The notes beneath the pieces were generated by a model. It did no database searches. It had not been told where the DNA came from and was given only the letters and a program-made list of their open reading frames with translations. A DNA stretch of 34,000 nt, from the NCBI GenBank assembly GCA_009746045.1, contig RPFO01000022.1, forward strand, positions 4,384,202 to 4,418,201, read 5' to 3'. The DNA is from Mesostigma viride (taxonomy: Eukaryota; Streptophyta; Mesostigmatophyceae; Mesostigmatales; Mesostigmataceae). Within the stretch, counting starts at the first letter, position 1; each line of letters starts with the position of its first letter. Made by a program: the position numbers and the translations under genes. Shown piece by piece: positions 25,079 to 34,000 of the stretch.

Positions 25079-25865
25079 GCACTATGTTAATGGCTCGGGT
25101 AGTGATTGGGAGGATTATTTATGTTTGGTAGAGTTCTCCCTCAACAATTGTCCCCAAGCTGCGCATGGATATACGCCCTTCTTCTTAGATACTGGTAGAC
25201 AGCCCCTTACCCCTACCTCTCTCTTAGCTAGTCCTCTACGGGACAAGGATGATGTGTCCCGAGATACTGTAGAAGGTGTACAGTCCTTACTAGATAGAAT
25301 GAAAACTGCTCATGACCACGCGATCTCAGGGTATCAAAAAGCTCAGGCTAAGTACCTTGCTAGGTTGCGTGCCTCCTTAGATAGACGAGCACCTGAGATA
25401 GAAGTAGGAGATCTAGTATTAGTAGAAGGCCCCCGTGTTGGCCGTTTTGCTCATAAGTTTGAAGCAGAACTGAAGGTCAAACTTAGGCCTGCCTTCTTAG
25501 GACCCTTCCATGTGTTGTCTAGGGTAGGAAATTTCTTGTATAAAGTCGATATCCCTACCTCTTGGCAAACGCATTCAAACACCTTCCATAGGAGCCAGCT
25601 TAAACTGTACCACCCTAGTACGTTCGCTGGCAGGGAGTTAGCGCCTGCCCCTTTAGAGCATAATCCTGACACTGGGGAAGTAGAAGACGAAGTAGAAAGC
25701 ATCGTGGCCCATCGAGATATCAAAAAGGGCCGCGGTACCCAGCGTCAGTATAAAGTGAAGTGGATGTATGCTCGTAGTGAAGTAGATAAGGTTTGGTATA
25801 CGGAGAGTGAGCTAGATGGGTGTAGTCGCCTGCTGCAGGAATATAAAACCCTGCACAAGCTCTAG
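25062..25865 (+). CDS. Integrase C-terminal region with chromodomain
   Basis: Continuation of integrase (VEFSLNNCPQAAHGYTPFFLDTGRQP), then the C-terminal DNA-binding part (KLRPAFLGPFHVLSRVGNFLYKVDIP, HSNTFHRSQLKLYHP). The last ~55 residues are a chromodomain: EVESIVAHRD, then RQYKVKWMYARSEVDKVWYTESEL and LLQEY. Chromodomains on chromovirus integrases target insertion to particular chromatin, usually via histone marks. The Pol stop is TAG at 25863-25865. Confidence 0.85.
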   Translation, partial: VEEALRHYVNGSGSDWEDYLCLVEFSLNNCPQAAHGYTPFFLDTGRQPLTPTSLLASPLRDKDDVSRDTVEGVQSLLDRMKTAHDHAISGYQKAQAKYLARLRASLDRRAPEIEVGDLVLVEGPRVGRFAHKFEAELKVKLRPAFLGPFHVLSRVGNFLYKVDIPTSWQTHSNTFHRSQLKLYHPSTFAGRELAPAPLEHNPDTGEVEDEVESIVAHRDIKKGRGTQRQYKVKWMYARSEVDKVWYTESELDGCSRLLQEYKTLHKL

Positions 25866-25935
25866 TCGTAGACCTTCTCCTCTCTTATGTTATGTCTGCT
25901 GTCGACGGGTGGTTGGTTGTCCCCTCCCCTCCGCA

Positions 25936-25941
25936 GCCGTC
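25936..25941 (+). promoter_or_regulatory. Putative splice acceptor before the env-position gene
   Basis: TGTCCCCTCCCCTCCGCAG ends at 25936, six bases before the next ATG (25942). The tract is strongly pyrimidine. Joined to the donor at 19051 it would make a subgenomic mRNA for the third gene, as retroviral env is expressed. Confidence 0.5.
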
Positions 25942-28254
25942 ATGTCAGAGCCTACCCCTCCGGCTGAGAGCCCGCTGCCGTCCCTGCCCCTACCGGACCC
26001 TGAGCTGTATTTCGAGGCCCTTCCGGGCCGCTGGGTGTCGCGATCAAGTTACCCGGGTGGCGTTGTGCAGCCGGCCCTTCAGGCCCAACATGCGAGCTTA
26101 GTCAGGGCGGCCCTCTTCGGGGTCACGTGGTATGGTCCTTCCCCTGATGAGCCGCACCAGCTTGTCCTGCACGGGTTCGACGATGCCGGACACTGTTTGT
26201 TGGGGTGTGGTTCCAGCTGTCCCGCCTTGGGCAGATAGATGCGGTTCTCCGGTGTTGCCGTGTGTTCTCCTACCTCTCCACTCCTGTGGGCCGTACCTGC
26301 CTACGGGAGGTGTTCCCTTGGCTTCCAGCTGAGGGTGATGCTGAGGTAGACGAGAACCCCTGCGACCTTTTACGGGCCGTAGAGTTCATGGAGATAGCTG
26401 ATCAGTCGGCGGACTAGCGGTTAGTGGTCCTGCCCCTTCGGGCGCCCCAGCCGAGGTACATTATACTCCAGATTATTCTGCCTCGAGCGCTGCGTCCGTC
26501 TCCTCGGCGTCTGTTCCTCCCTCTCCGGTCCCGTCGTCCCCTCGGTCGACCCGGGGTGTTGCAGTAGAGCCTACCCCTTCGGGTTTGCCTGATCCGCTTT
26601 CGGCGACGGTCTCGGCTATGCAGGCTCAGATCCAGTCCCTGACCACGGCGTTCGGGGCCTTCCTGGCGGCCCAAGCGCAGACTCCGGCCACGCCAGGTGG
26701 GGTGTCTGTGGTGTCCGCGCCCCCTACCCCTTCGGTTTCTTCGGCACCTGTGGTTTCGCCGGCGCCCCCTACCCCTTCGGTTGCTGCGGTTCCGACACCT
26801 CCGGTTGCCTCTGTGCCTGCGGCCGACGTTCCCGCGCCTCGGCGCGAGCCTTCAGCCCCTTCGGCTGTGCCCGTCGTCGCCCCCTCTGGGCCGTCCGCTG
26901 CGCCCTCACAGCCAGTTCGTGGTTTCTTCAGCGACACGGGCGATCATCCCAGGCTTTGGGAGGGTGGTCCCCCGCAGAGGATCCCGGTGCCCGACTGGAG
27001 CTTGGATGGTAACCAATCTTATGCCGGGCTGCCTGTCCCTACGGGCCCTATCTTCAATATGTGGCCTGAGGGTGCACCGGCAACGGAGACCGGCGCGCCT
27101 GCGTCGATGGCGGGTCCGTCACGGCCCTCTCTGGCTTCGGGTCCGGCGCGACCTCCTGTTTTACCAGTGCCCCCTGCGTCGGTGTCGGCTCCTGCCCCTG
27201 CGTCGGCCCCTGCTCCGGTCCCTCCTCCTTCGGCCTCGCGGTCTTTGGCCGCGGTTGTTCGGTCCACCGGTCAGGATCCTCGCGCCACCCGCGCTGCCGA
27301 TTCCCTCAGGGAGTTGTCCCAGGGTGATCGGGACAGGGCTCCTTCTGTGGTGCACGCGACGCCGGAGTCGCGTGACACGCCCATTCCGGGGTATGGTATG
27401 TCCGCACTCGCCTGCCGACAGTGTGACCTGCCGCGCGCCTCTGCTGAGCTTGCCATCTCTCCCATGTCCTACGGGTTCTCCCAGGTGTGTCGGGCGCCCC
27501 GGGATCGTGGCCTACCCATTGAGACTGATCGGCCTCCGTTCGACATGGTTATTTTAGCTGATCCGGTGTTCGAGGGTGAGATCCTGGTCCGGCGCGTCCT
27601 GTATCGCTGGGCGAGGCGCCACAACGACTTAGACACCTACGGTGGGTTCCAGTGGGCTTACCCTCCCCCTCTGGGCATTATGGCTTCGGATGCCCTTACA
27701 GTAGAGTTTCCTGCGGTGCCGGGTGCGGCGTACACTACGGTCCTCCAGCCCATCCTTGAGTGGGATGCCCGCCGCCCGGCGCCTATCCCGGGCCAGGGTC
27801 TAGACTCCCGTGGTCACCCTCCTCCTCGGGCCAGCGACTACCTAGAGACATTCGGGTCGCGACAGTGTGTTCGTCGGTGGCGCTCCCGCGAGGTGCGGCA
27901 CATCCGGTTGTGGCCGTCCAACGTGGAGCCCCTGGTGGACCTGTTCTTCCCGACGGGTATGCGCCCTCGGATCCGGTACCATCGCCTCCTCCTGCGGGCC
28001 CTTTGCCTGATCGCGGTAGAGCCTTTCCTTCGCCTCTTTGCCTGTGGCTTTTGGACTGGGCCCGTGGCCAGGTCGTCCTCACGCAGCATAGGTATTACTG
28101 GGCCTTCCTGGGCCTCTTTCCTGACGGCGTGTGGGCCGATGTTTTCCTCACTGTAGATAGGCATGACAATGTCGAGGATGTGGCCCACTACCAGGCCTAC
28201 CTGGATGTCCTGCTGGCCTCCGTGGTACCTACCAGACGGATGGCCATTAGATAG
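25942..28254 (+). pseudogene. Unknown gene in the env position of the chromovirus
   Basis: I do not recognise this protein. From ATG 25942 the first frame encodes MSEPTPPAESPLPSLPLPDPEL and a folded-looking ~90-residue segment. It continues -1 at ~26201 (VWFQLSRLGQIDAVL) to 26417, -1 again at ~26405 into a long Pro/Ala/Ser-rich region (26400-27300), then a ~250-residue conserved-looking part (FDMVILADPVFEGEILVRRVLYRW). A last -1 step near 28075 leads to a C-terminus ending at TAG 28252-28254. A hydrophobic run (LLLRALCLIAVEPFLRLFACGFW) near 27980-28050 could be a membrane segment. There is no signal peptide and no RT, IN or Gag signature. The three frame steps may be assembly errors. Confidence 0.55.
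26585..28156 (+). CDS. Longest open segment of the env-position gene (~520 codons)
   Basis: This open stretch starts before 26585 (open from ~26400; no ATG at 26585). It encodes QAQIQSLTTAFGAFLAAQAQ (short helix), then ~250 residues dominated by Pro, Ala, Ser and Val, then a Cys-containing segment (ACRQCDLPRASAELA) and a mixed, folded-looking region with WDARRPAP, RQCVRRWRSREVRHIRLW and VDLFFPTGMRPRIRYHR. The last ~25 codons are out of the natural frame. The function is unknown. Confidence 0.5.
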   Translation: MPDPLSATVSAMQAQIQSLTTAFGAFLAAQAQTPATPGGVSVVSAPPTPSVSSAPVVSPAPPTPSVAAVPTPPVASVPAADVPAPRREPSAPSAVPVVAPSGPSAAPSQPVRGFFSDTGDHPRLWEGGPPQRIPVPDWSLDGNQSYAGLPVPTGPIFNMWPEGAPATETGAPASMAGPSRPSLASGPARPPVLPVPPASVSAPAPASAPAPVPPPSASRSLAAVVRSTGQDPRATRAADSLRELSQGDRDRAPSVVHATPESRDTPIPGYGMSALACRQCDLPRASAELAISPMSYGFSQVCRAPRDRGLPIETDRPPFDMVILADPVFEGEILVRRVLYRWARRHNDLDTYGGFQWAYPPPLGIMASDALTVEFPAVPGAAYTTVLQPILEWDARRPAPIPGQGLDSRGHPPPRASDYLETFGSRQCVRRWRSREVRHIRLWPSNVEPLVDLFFPTGMRPRIRYHRLLLRALCLIAVEPFLRLFACGFWTGPVARSSSRSIGITGPSWASFLTACGPMFSSL

Positions 28255-28617
28255 AGGGCCTTAGGCCCGACCTGAGGGTGTTGTCCCTCCGGTATGTAGA
28301 GTCGCCCTCATATTCTGGCCAGTTGACTGGTGTTCTTGGTCCTTGGTGCTGATGGTTTACTCTGTGTGTCCTGCCCAGTGCCGTCCCCCCCGGCCAGGAC
28401 TCCGTTCCAGGCAGTTAGGGGAACCTACCACCAGGCTTGGTGCTGGCTAACCCTACACCTCCAGGCGTGGTGGTGGAGACCGTGTGAACTATTGGTGCCT
28501 TGTATCTTGGATGGCCTGCTGACTGTGTTAGTGTGTGCTGGGTGCATTAGGTTTCCTACCCCTTGTTTTCCTCCCTGTACGTAGGGAGAGGGCTCCCTAC
28601 CTTTGTGGGGGGGGAGG
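28255..28617 (+). other. 3' untranslated region and polypurine tract of the chromovirus
   Basis: No gene was seen. It ends CTTTGTGGGGGGGGAGG (28601-28617), the PPT next to the 3' LTR. A short inverted repeat (GTAGGGAG...CTCCCTAC) lies at 28581-28600. Confidence 0.7.
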
Positions 28618-29190
28618 TGTTACGTCGCGTAACAATTCGTTGTAGTTACGGACGTAAATTAGGTCCTTTGCCTCGGTTGTCCCTAGGTTTACGTTTAGGC
28701 TCCTACCGGGACATTATTGTCCTCGTAACAGTACTGTGGTACATTGGGTGCCGTTGGGCGCCGCGCCGCGTACTTTACTAGTGGTCCTGATCCTGTGGTA
28801 GAATGTAGTGGACCAGCGTGCATCAGTAGATTTAGTGGACCAGCGTGCACCTGTAGGCGAGGGCCATGTCGGCCCGAGCGTGTTGGACCGTTGGTGACCA
28901 TTTATGCGCGTTCTACCCCTTGTGTGTGCACTCGGCGTGTGTTAAATGAATTAACACATATAGGCTTGGGTCACGGCAGTGTAGTTGTGTTTCCTTCCTC
29001 TATTCCTGGAGTAAACGGGTTTTGATAAATGGTTGTATGGCGTATTATAGTAACACTTACGTTAATGCATTGAGATCAGCTCCGTCACGTTCGTCTTTCG
29101 CCAGAGGGTTAAGTAGAGGAGGCCTGACTAGTTTAGGTAGTATCAGGCCCATTAGAGGTAGAGGTGGAGGTAGATATCCGCGGCGTAACA
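28618..29190 (+). repeat. 3' LTR of the chromovirus
   Basis: 573 bp, two differences from the 5' LTR, followed immediately by CCCAA (29191-29195). Confidence 0.92.
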
Positions 29191-29195
29191 CCCAA

Positions 29196-29608
29196 GTTCC
29201 CCAAGTAATTCACCAATGACGCGCTTCGAACACTTGCCCGCTAAAACCTAAGCAGCCGCTCCGGCTGGCCACTTAAACTAAACAAGATGGCAACGTGCCC
29301 CGCTTGCCTGCGTAACCAACCAGCCCAAACAGGTAATTAAACAAAGAATACTCATGAACTGCCGTGTCTTGGTATGCATCCGTTGTGTATGACGAGTGCA
29401 GTCAGCAATCTTGTAGTGCAACCGTACTTTCTACTCGCCGTATGGCCATCGATAGCTTTCTGATCGAGTGCATTATTATGTTCCTTCGGATGCTGTGCTT
29501 TGTTCTTCATGGTGAACACCACAGCTGGGCGTCCAAAAAGCAAGGAAAACTGCAAAAGCCAGGTCGTCGTCAAAAGCCAACCCTGCTGAAGTCACCGCCG
29601 TTGGGACC
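29196..29608 (+). other. CACTA A sequence upstream of the accessory gene
   Basis: Resumes the sequence interrupted at 17951. No firm gene. ATG 29511 opens MVNTTAGRPKSKEN, an AT-hook-like G-R-P start. One frame later [19 protein letters not shown] runs into the accessory gene, so the true start may be 29511 with one base lost. Confidence 0.4.
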
Positions 29609-32053
29609 ATGCAGCTGCCTGCAAGCCTCGAGGCTGAAAGGGCCGCCCGCATTGATGCTTTGCAGGCCCAAATGCAGGCCCAAATCGACGCAATCAATGC
29701 GCAGTTTGACAAGCAGATGAGCGCCGTGCCGGCACCCACTGTCGTGGCCATGCCACCACCACCACTGCCAGGCTGTCCATCTGCCCCCGAGCTGGCACGT
29801 AAGTTCCCTTTTTTCCCCCTTTGGTATACGGGCCTTGCTGTTGCTTCATGGAAACTTACAAGGTATCAATTTGCCTGTATTTACCCTTCAACTTTGTGCA
29901 TTATTATCTTTATGAAGTCCTACACGTTTTTTTTGTGTATATTGGTTTTCTTTGTGTTTCATTCAAGCTGACTTTTGACTTCTTTAATTGCATGTGTCTT
30001 TCCTTTTTCATCCAGCCGTGGACCTGGCTGGGATATTGACACCGGTGCTGGCGCCTGAACAGGTTCCTCTGGTGCCCATCCTGGCACCTGAACCAGGTCT
30101 ACATGTGAAGCCCCACTATTCGAAGAATTTATCGCTTATGCTCGCATGTGAGTCTCCATGTATCGATTCAAAGGCCCTGCCCCAGCCCTGCCGGGTGGAT
30201 GCATCAGAAGCCCGGTCAAAGCCCGGCCCAGCCCTGGAATCCATGCTGGTGGCCGGTTGTGCGCCCACTCCGGTGGCTGCTCGTGATGGACCTGCGACGT
30301 TGTTTCCGGTGGTCAGCTCTACTTCGCCCGTGCAGCAGGCCATTCCCTGTAAGTAATATCAGATCACTTCCAATCTGGGTTGTTTTATTCTTGTCTCTTT
30401 TTGCATTGGCATACATGTATTTTACTTAGCAAGTATCTCAGTTTCTGCACTGACGATGCACTCTAATCTTCTTTTCGCTCAACCTTATTAAGACCTTGCT
30501 ATATTCGTTTGCCACCATAGCATACATAACCCCCATTCACGAGCAGCTTCCCCGTTTCCCATTTGTAAATGCATTCCCTGTTTGTTTATATGATCCCAAC
30601 AAAGTCTCTCTTTTGCAATTGATGTGTGCAGTGCCTTCGCAGGCTTCTTCAAAGAGGAAGGGCATGATGACACCAGCGAAAGTTTCCAAGGCCCGGCGCG
30701 GATCAACAGAGACCAAGCCCCCATCTGCAACAAAGGATCCAGTCCTGCCATCGCCGCAGCCTCTAGAAGAGAACATTGCCATCCTTCCACAAGCGCCAAC
30801 AGCACCTAAGACACGTGCTCAGTGCCCACTACCTTCACATCTGGGGTTGATGCACTACATCAAGCAGGTGCTCCCTCAGGCCACCGTGTTGCCTCTTCGA
30901 ACAGATCGAGGTGACAACGACCACCGTACCGGTTGGCACCATCATAGCTCAAAAATGGTTGCTGAAGGCGCGCAAGCTGCTGAGATTGGGGGATGAGTTG
31001 CATGGTGTGGGATGTAGGCCGCATTGCTATGGTCAAGCCACGGAACACGTCCCCGTGGACGCTTGCGTTTCCTAACGGGGATGAGCCAGAATCAAGGTAT
31101 TGCTTTGATCTGAGGAAATTGCACTATGGTGAGGAGGGGTCTGGCGAGCTCTCATGGGTGATGTTGGGCAATGTTACGGTGAACGACCTGCCTGGAAAGG
31201 CAGAAGAAACGAACACGAGTCAAGTGCCTTCCCCCCCGGATGTGCCAGCCCCACTGCTACCCTCCCCGGCCGTGCCAGCCCCTCTGGCCCCACTGCCACC
31301 CTCCACGGCCGTGCTAGCCACTCTGGCCCCACTGCCACCCTCCACGGCCGTGCCAGCCCCTCTGGCCCCACTGCCACCCTCCACGGCCGTGCCAGCCCCT
31401 CTGGCCCCACTGCCACCCTCCACGGCCGTGCCAGCCCCTCTGGCCCCACTGCCACCCTCCACGGCCGTGCCAGCCCCTCTGGCCCCACTGCCACCCTCCA
31501 CGGCCGTGCCAGCCCCTCTGGCCCCACTGCCACCCTCCACGGCCGTGCCAGCCCCTCTGGCCCCACTGCCACCCTCCACGGGAGGACCAGAGTCATCGGT
31601 GGAATCCGTGCTTGCCAACATGATGCTGCAGTTGAAAAAAATGCAAGAGGAGCTCGCTGAGAAGAACGCCGTCATCAACAAACAAGCGGAGAGATCTGCA
31701 CCGACAGAATCCTGCTCAAGCCTACCAATGCCATGTGTAAGTTCCGCAGCTCCTCTGATATGGACGGAAATGTTACCATCTTTATAATTGTGGATGCCTC
31801 TGAGTTAATCTATGTTGTTTACTGTCTACATTTGTTATGTATAAACAAGCCCTACCATAAATTAGTTTGCATTGCGGTTTTGTTGTGTATTCTTTTTCTG
31901 ACTACTTGCGCAACCCAATGGTCCAAACTTTCTGCTGTTTGCGTGCAGGAAAATACCCGGGACAGCGCGGCACAAGCAAAACACTGCGAGCTGCTGTATG
32001 GCCAGAAGGCAGAAGGCATGGCATCAAACCGAGTCCAGCCAGTTTTGGAATAG
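29609..32053 (+). CDS. CACTA accessory gene, multi-exon, unknown function
   Basis: Exons: 29609 (or 29511)-29798, 30016-30348, 30632-31736 and 31949-32053. All introns are GT-AG (donors GTAAGT), and the joins between exons keep the frame. The protein starts with a coiled-coil-like helix ([23 protein letters not shown]). It continues with a Pro-rich part ([17 protein letters not shown]), a basic segment ([19 protein letters not shown]) and a compact region ([45 protein letters not shown]). Eight 13-aa Pro repeats and a second coiled coil ([20 protein letters not shown]) follow. Two single-base frame changes (~30860-30900, ~31010) break the third exon. Its place beside the terminal repeats recalls TNPA-like proteins, but no homology is claimed. 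Confidence 0.55.
29799..30015 (+). other. Intron 1 of the accessory gene
   Basis: GTAAGTTCCC to TTTTTCATCCAG, 217 bp; phase-1 join in frame. Confidence 0.65.
30349..30631 (+). other. Intron 2 of the accessory gene
   Basis: GTAAGTAATA to TTGATGTGTGCAG, 283 bp; phase-1 join in frame. Confidence 0.65.
31266..31577 (+). repeat. 39-bp tandem repeat, eight units (13-aa Pro-rich repeat)
   Basis: Unit ACGGCCGTGCCAGCCCCTCT then GGCCCCACTGCCACCCTCC, encoding [13 protein letters not shown]. The second unit differs ([13 protein letters not shown]), the first begins PAV, and the last six are identical in protein. Confidence 0.95.
31737..31948 (+). other. Intron 3 of the accessory gene
   Basis: GTAAGTTCCG to GTTTGCGTGCAG, 212 bp. 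It leads to a last exon of 35 codons ending in TAG at 32051-32053. Confidence 0.6.
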
Positions 32054-32589
32054 CTGTAAGTTTTCACGATCAGGGTGCACAGGATTCCATTTTTTTGCTC
32101 TACAAAGCATTTGTCTCGTGTACGAGCGCGATTTTTTACTGTCTCGTCATTTTGGACTTGGTGTACATTTGCACATCCTGCAGCCTTTCTGATTCTGGCC
32201 CTGCCTTGCTGCTTTGTCCTTCTTAATTGTGCTCAGGACTACGTGCAGGAAGACGTAGAACGAAACATGCGGACTCTGAACAGTATGGGAGAGGCATGAG
32301 AACTCTTCTCGTGAAGAATTGTGTGAAGATGTACACAAACTTCTCTGATTCCAAGAATGAATCAGTTTTGCCCTTTCAGCAAGACATGACTACGACTGTC
32401 AGTTGACAGCAGGTTTGCTGTGGATGATGTATGCAAGCTGTAACATGATATTTATCAATGTAATAAATGCACTGATTGTGAGTCATGCCCCTGTTGTAAT
32501 CATCTTGCATTGTGGTATTTCTGACGGTCCCTGATAACACCATTTTTTTGTCCCAGAATGGCTGGAGAATTCGCCTGTGCATGTTCTTG
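32054..32589 (+). other. 3' region of the accessory gene
   Basis: No gene was seen. AATAAA at 32462-32467 is a possible polyadenylation signal. Another donor-like GTAAGTTT follows the stop at ~32056, so an alternative last exon is possible. Confidence 0.5.
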
Positions 32590-32950
32590 ATTTTCTTGAG
32601 ATTCTACTCGTTTTTTTGTCCTGAGATTTTTCCTGAGATTGTCCTGAGATTTTGTCCTGAGATTGTCCTGAGATTTTCACTACAAAGTCAAAATCTCAAG
32701 ACCTGAGTTTTTCGGTTGAAAATCTTGAGATTTTTTTCACCAGAAATCTCAGGACCCGAGGTGTGCACCTACCAGATTTTGTCAAGACGAAATATCAAGA
32801 TCAATCTCAGGACAATCTCGGGAAAACTCAAGATCAATCTCAAGACATTCTCAAGACATTCTCAAGACATCTCAGGATTTCTCAGGATTTCTCAAGATTA
32901 ATAAAAAAAAACCTCAGGACAATGTCAAGAAATCTCAGTGCGAATTTCCG
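32590..32950. repeat. CACTA subterminal repeat array (element A, 5' end)
   Basis: More than a dozen copies of TCCTGAGATT/AATCTCAGGA and the CTCAAGA variant. In the left half they read mostly CCTGAGATT, in the right half CTCAGGA/CTCAAGA, so the array changes orientation in the middle (~32700). Same motif as 7438-7797. Confidence 0.8.
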
Positions 32951-32964
32951 CCGACTTCCTAGTG
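32951..32964 (-). repeat. CACTA terminal inverted repeat, element A 5' end
   Basis: CACTAGGAAGTCGG on the minus strand, identical to 7798-7811. The next bases are TGGG microsatellite, so the 3-bp target duplication would be TGG. Confidence 0.85.
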
Positions 32965-33216
<252 letters not shown>

Positions 33217-33237
33217 ATGCGATTGGGTGTGATGGGA

Positions 33238-33572
33238 CGGATGGATGGATAAATGGATGGATGGATGGATGGATGGATGGATGGATGGATGGATGGATGG
33301 ATGGATGGATGGATGGATGGATGGATGGATGGATGGATGGATGGATGGATGGATGGATGGATGGATGGATGGATAGATGGATGGACGGATGGATGGAGGG
33401 ATGGAGGGATGGAGGGATGGAGGGATGGATGGAAGGTTGGATGGATGGACGGAGGGATGGATGGACGGAGGGACGGATGGACGGAGGGATGGATGGAGGG
33501 ATGGATGGAGGGATGGATGGATATGGGTGGATGGATGGATGGATGGATGGATGGATGGAGGGAGGGATGGAG
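33238..33572. repeat. (GGAT)n microsatellite
   Basis: Pure ATGG/GGAT units to ~33372, then variants GGAC, GGAG and GAGG. Confidence 0.95.
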
Positions 33573-33755
33573 GGGTGAGTGGGTGTGTGGGTGTGTGGGT
33601 GAGTGTGTGTGTGTGTGTGTGGGTGGGTGGGCGGGTGGGTGGGTGGGTGGGTGGGAGGGTGGGTGGGTGGGTCGGTGGGTGGGAGGGTGGGTGGGTGGGG
33701 TGAGTAGGTGGGTGGGTGGGTGGGTGGGTGGGTTGGTGGGTGGGTGGGTGGGTGG
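33573..33755. repeat. Mixed (GGGT)n and (GT)n microsatellite
   Basis: GGGTGTGT, TG runs and GGGT units with scattered GAGG and GGTC variants. Confidence 0.9.
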
Positions 33756-33924
33756 GCGGGCAGGCGGGCGGGCGGGCGGGCGGGCGGGCGGGCGGGCGGG
33801 CGGGCGGCGGGCGGGCGGGCGGCGGGCGGGCGGGCGGGCGGCGCGGGCGGGCGGCGGCGGGCGGGCGGGCGGGCGGGCGGGCGGGCGGGCGGGCGGGCGG
33901 GCGGGCGGGCGGGCGGGCGGGCGG
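33756..33924. repeat. (GGGC)n microsatellite
   Basis: GGGC units with a few GGC slips at ~33807-33860. The G-runs could form G-quadruplexes on this strand. Confidence 0.95.
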
Positions 33925-33956
33925 GTGGGTGAATGGGTGGGTGGGTGGGTGGGTGG

Positions 33957-34000
<44 letters not shown>
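33925..34000. repeat. (GGGT)n then (TG)n, running off the window
   Basis: GGGT units to ~33957, then pure TG to the last base. The array continues beyond the window. Confidence 0.9.

Larger units (their letters stand above)
17952..29190 (+). mobile_element. Ty3/Gypsy chromovirus, complete (11.2 kb)
   Basis: 573-bp LTRs with TG...CA ends and a CCCAA target duplication. Order: leader, small HBD gene, Gag, PR-RT, RNase H, integrase with chromodomain, then an extra gene in the env position, PPT, LTR. The LTRs differ at two places (T/C at 18069 vs 28735; C/T at 18465 vs 29131), suggesting a recent insertion. Pol is broken by a 415-bp insertion and by frame changes, so this copy is probably defective. 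Confidence 0.92.
7812..32964 (-). mobile_element. CACTA (EnSpm) transposon A, with nested elements
   Basis: The minus-strand CACTA element has its 5' end at 32964 (CACTAGGAAGTCGG on the minus strand). Its left end is outside the window or lost. Without its guests it holds subterminal repeats, an accessory gene transcribed rightwards (29609-32053), a 205-codon unknown ORF, repeat arrays, and tnp2 transcribed leftwards from 15988. Guests are a Copia-like element at 9253-15407, a gypsy element at 17952-29190, and CACTA B at 7811/7812. That 7812 and 32964 belong to one element is inferred from shared family ends, orientation and clean excision of both LTR elements by their target duplications. 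Confidence 0.65.

Noticed and set aside
31154-31681. Other-frame repeats ([13 protein letters not shown] and antisense [13 protein letters not shown])
   Set aside because: The 39-bp repeat is open in several frames. Only the [13 protein letters not shown] frame continues into the coiled coil and the next exon in phase.

Overview
This is a transposon-packed stretch of a eukaryotic nuclear genome. GT-AG introns in the transposase genes, AATAAA signals, LTR retrotransposons, CACTA transposons, a LINE-derived element and a kilobase of microsatellite all point to a large, repeat-rich genome, possibly an alga or other protist. The species cannot be named from the sequence. No clear host gene was found; nearly all of the window is explained by elements inserted into one another.

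Layout. (1) 1-1087: 3' end of a tyrosine-recombinase (DIRS/PAT-like) retrotransposon with split direct repeats. (2) 1088-3976: a gag-only LTR retrotransposon on the minus strand with LTRs that look identical. (3) 3977-7811: the 3' part of CACTA element B (plus strand; tnp2 exons 3 and 4, subterminal repeats, terminal CACTAGGAAGTCGG). It is interrupted by a complete ORF1-only LINE (5203-7232) with a 10-bp target duplication. (4) 7812-32964: CACTA element A of the same family, minus strand, into which B inserted. Its tnp2 gene (15988 to 7913, three exons seen) is split by a complete Copia-like element (9253-15407, TSD CTGGT). Its upstream part is split by a complete Ty3/Gypsy chromovirus (17952-29190, TSD CCCAA). 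Between the gypsy element and the end of A lies a multi-exon accessory gene (29609-32053) transcribed away from tnp2, then subterminal repeats and the terminus at 32964. (5) 32965-34000: a microsatellite block.

Insertion order. A is older than B, the Copia element and the gypsy element, which all lie within it; the LINE entered B. The Copia LTRs look identical, the gypsy LTRs differ at two of 573 positions, and the gag-only LTRs look identical, so these insertions are recent.

Most unusual points. The Copia-like element appears to run GAG-IN-PR-RT-RH, with its protease-like domain after integrase. It has AGTT...AACT LTR ends and a 12-nt site next to its 5' LTR that is perfectly complementary to a site near its 3' end. 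The chromovirus carries two extra genes: a small protein with an RNase H1-type hybrid-binding domain before gag, inside a possible intron, and a long gene in the env position just after a strong splice acceptor. It also has an antisense PPT-LTR fragment inserted in its RT. The CACTA family has an undescribed accessory gene with an 8 x 13-residue proline-rich repeat. Several reading frames in these young elements are broken by single -1 steps, often at homopolymers. That could be programmed frameshifting or base-calling error, and reads or RNA data would separate the two.
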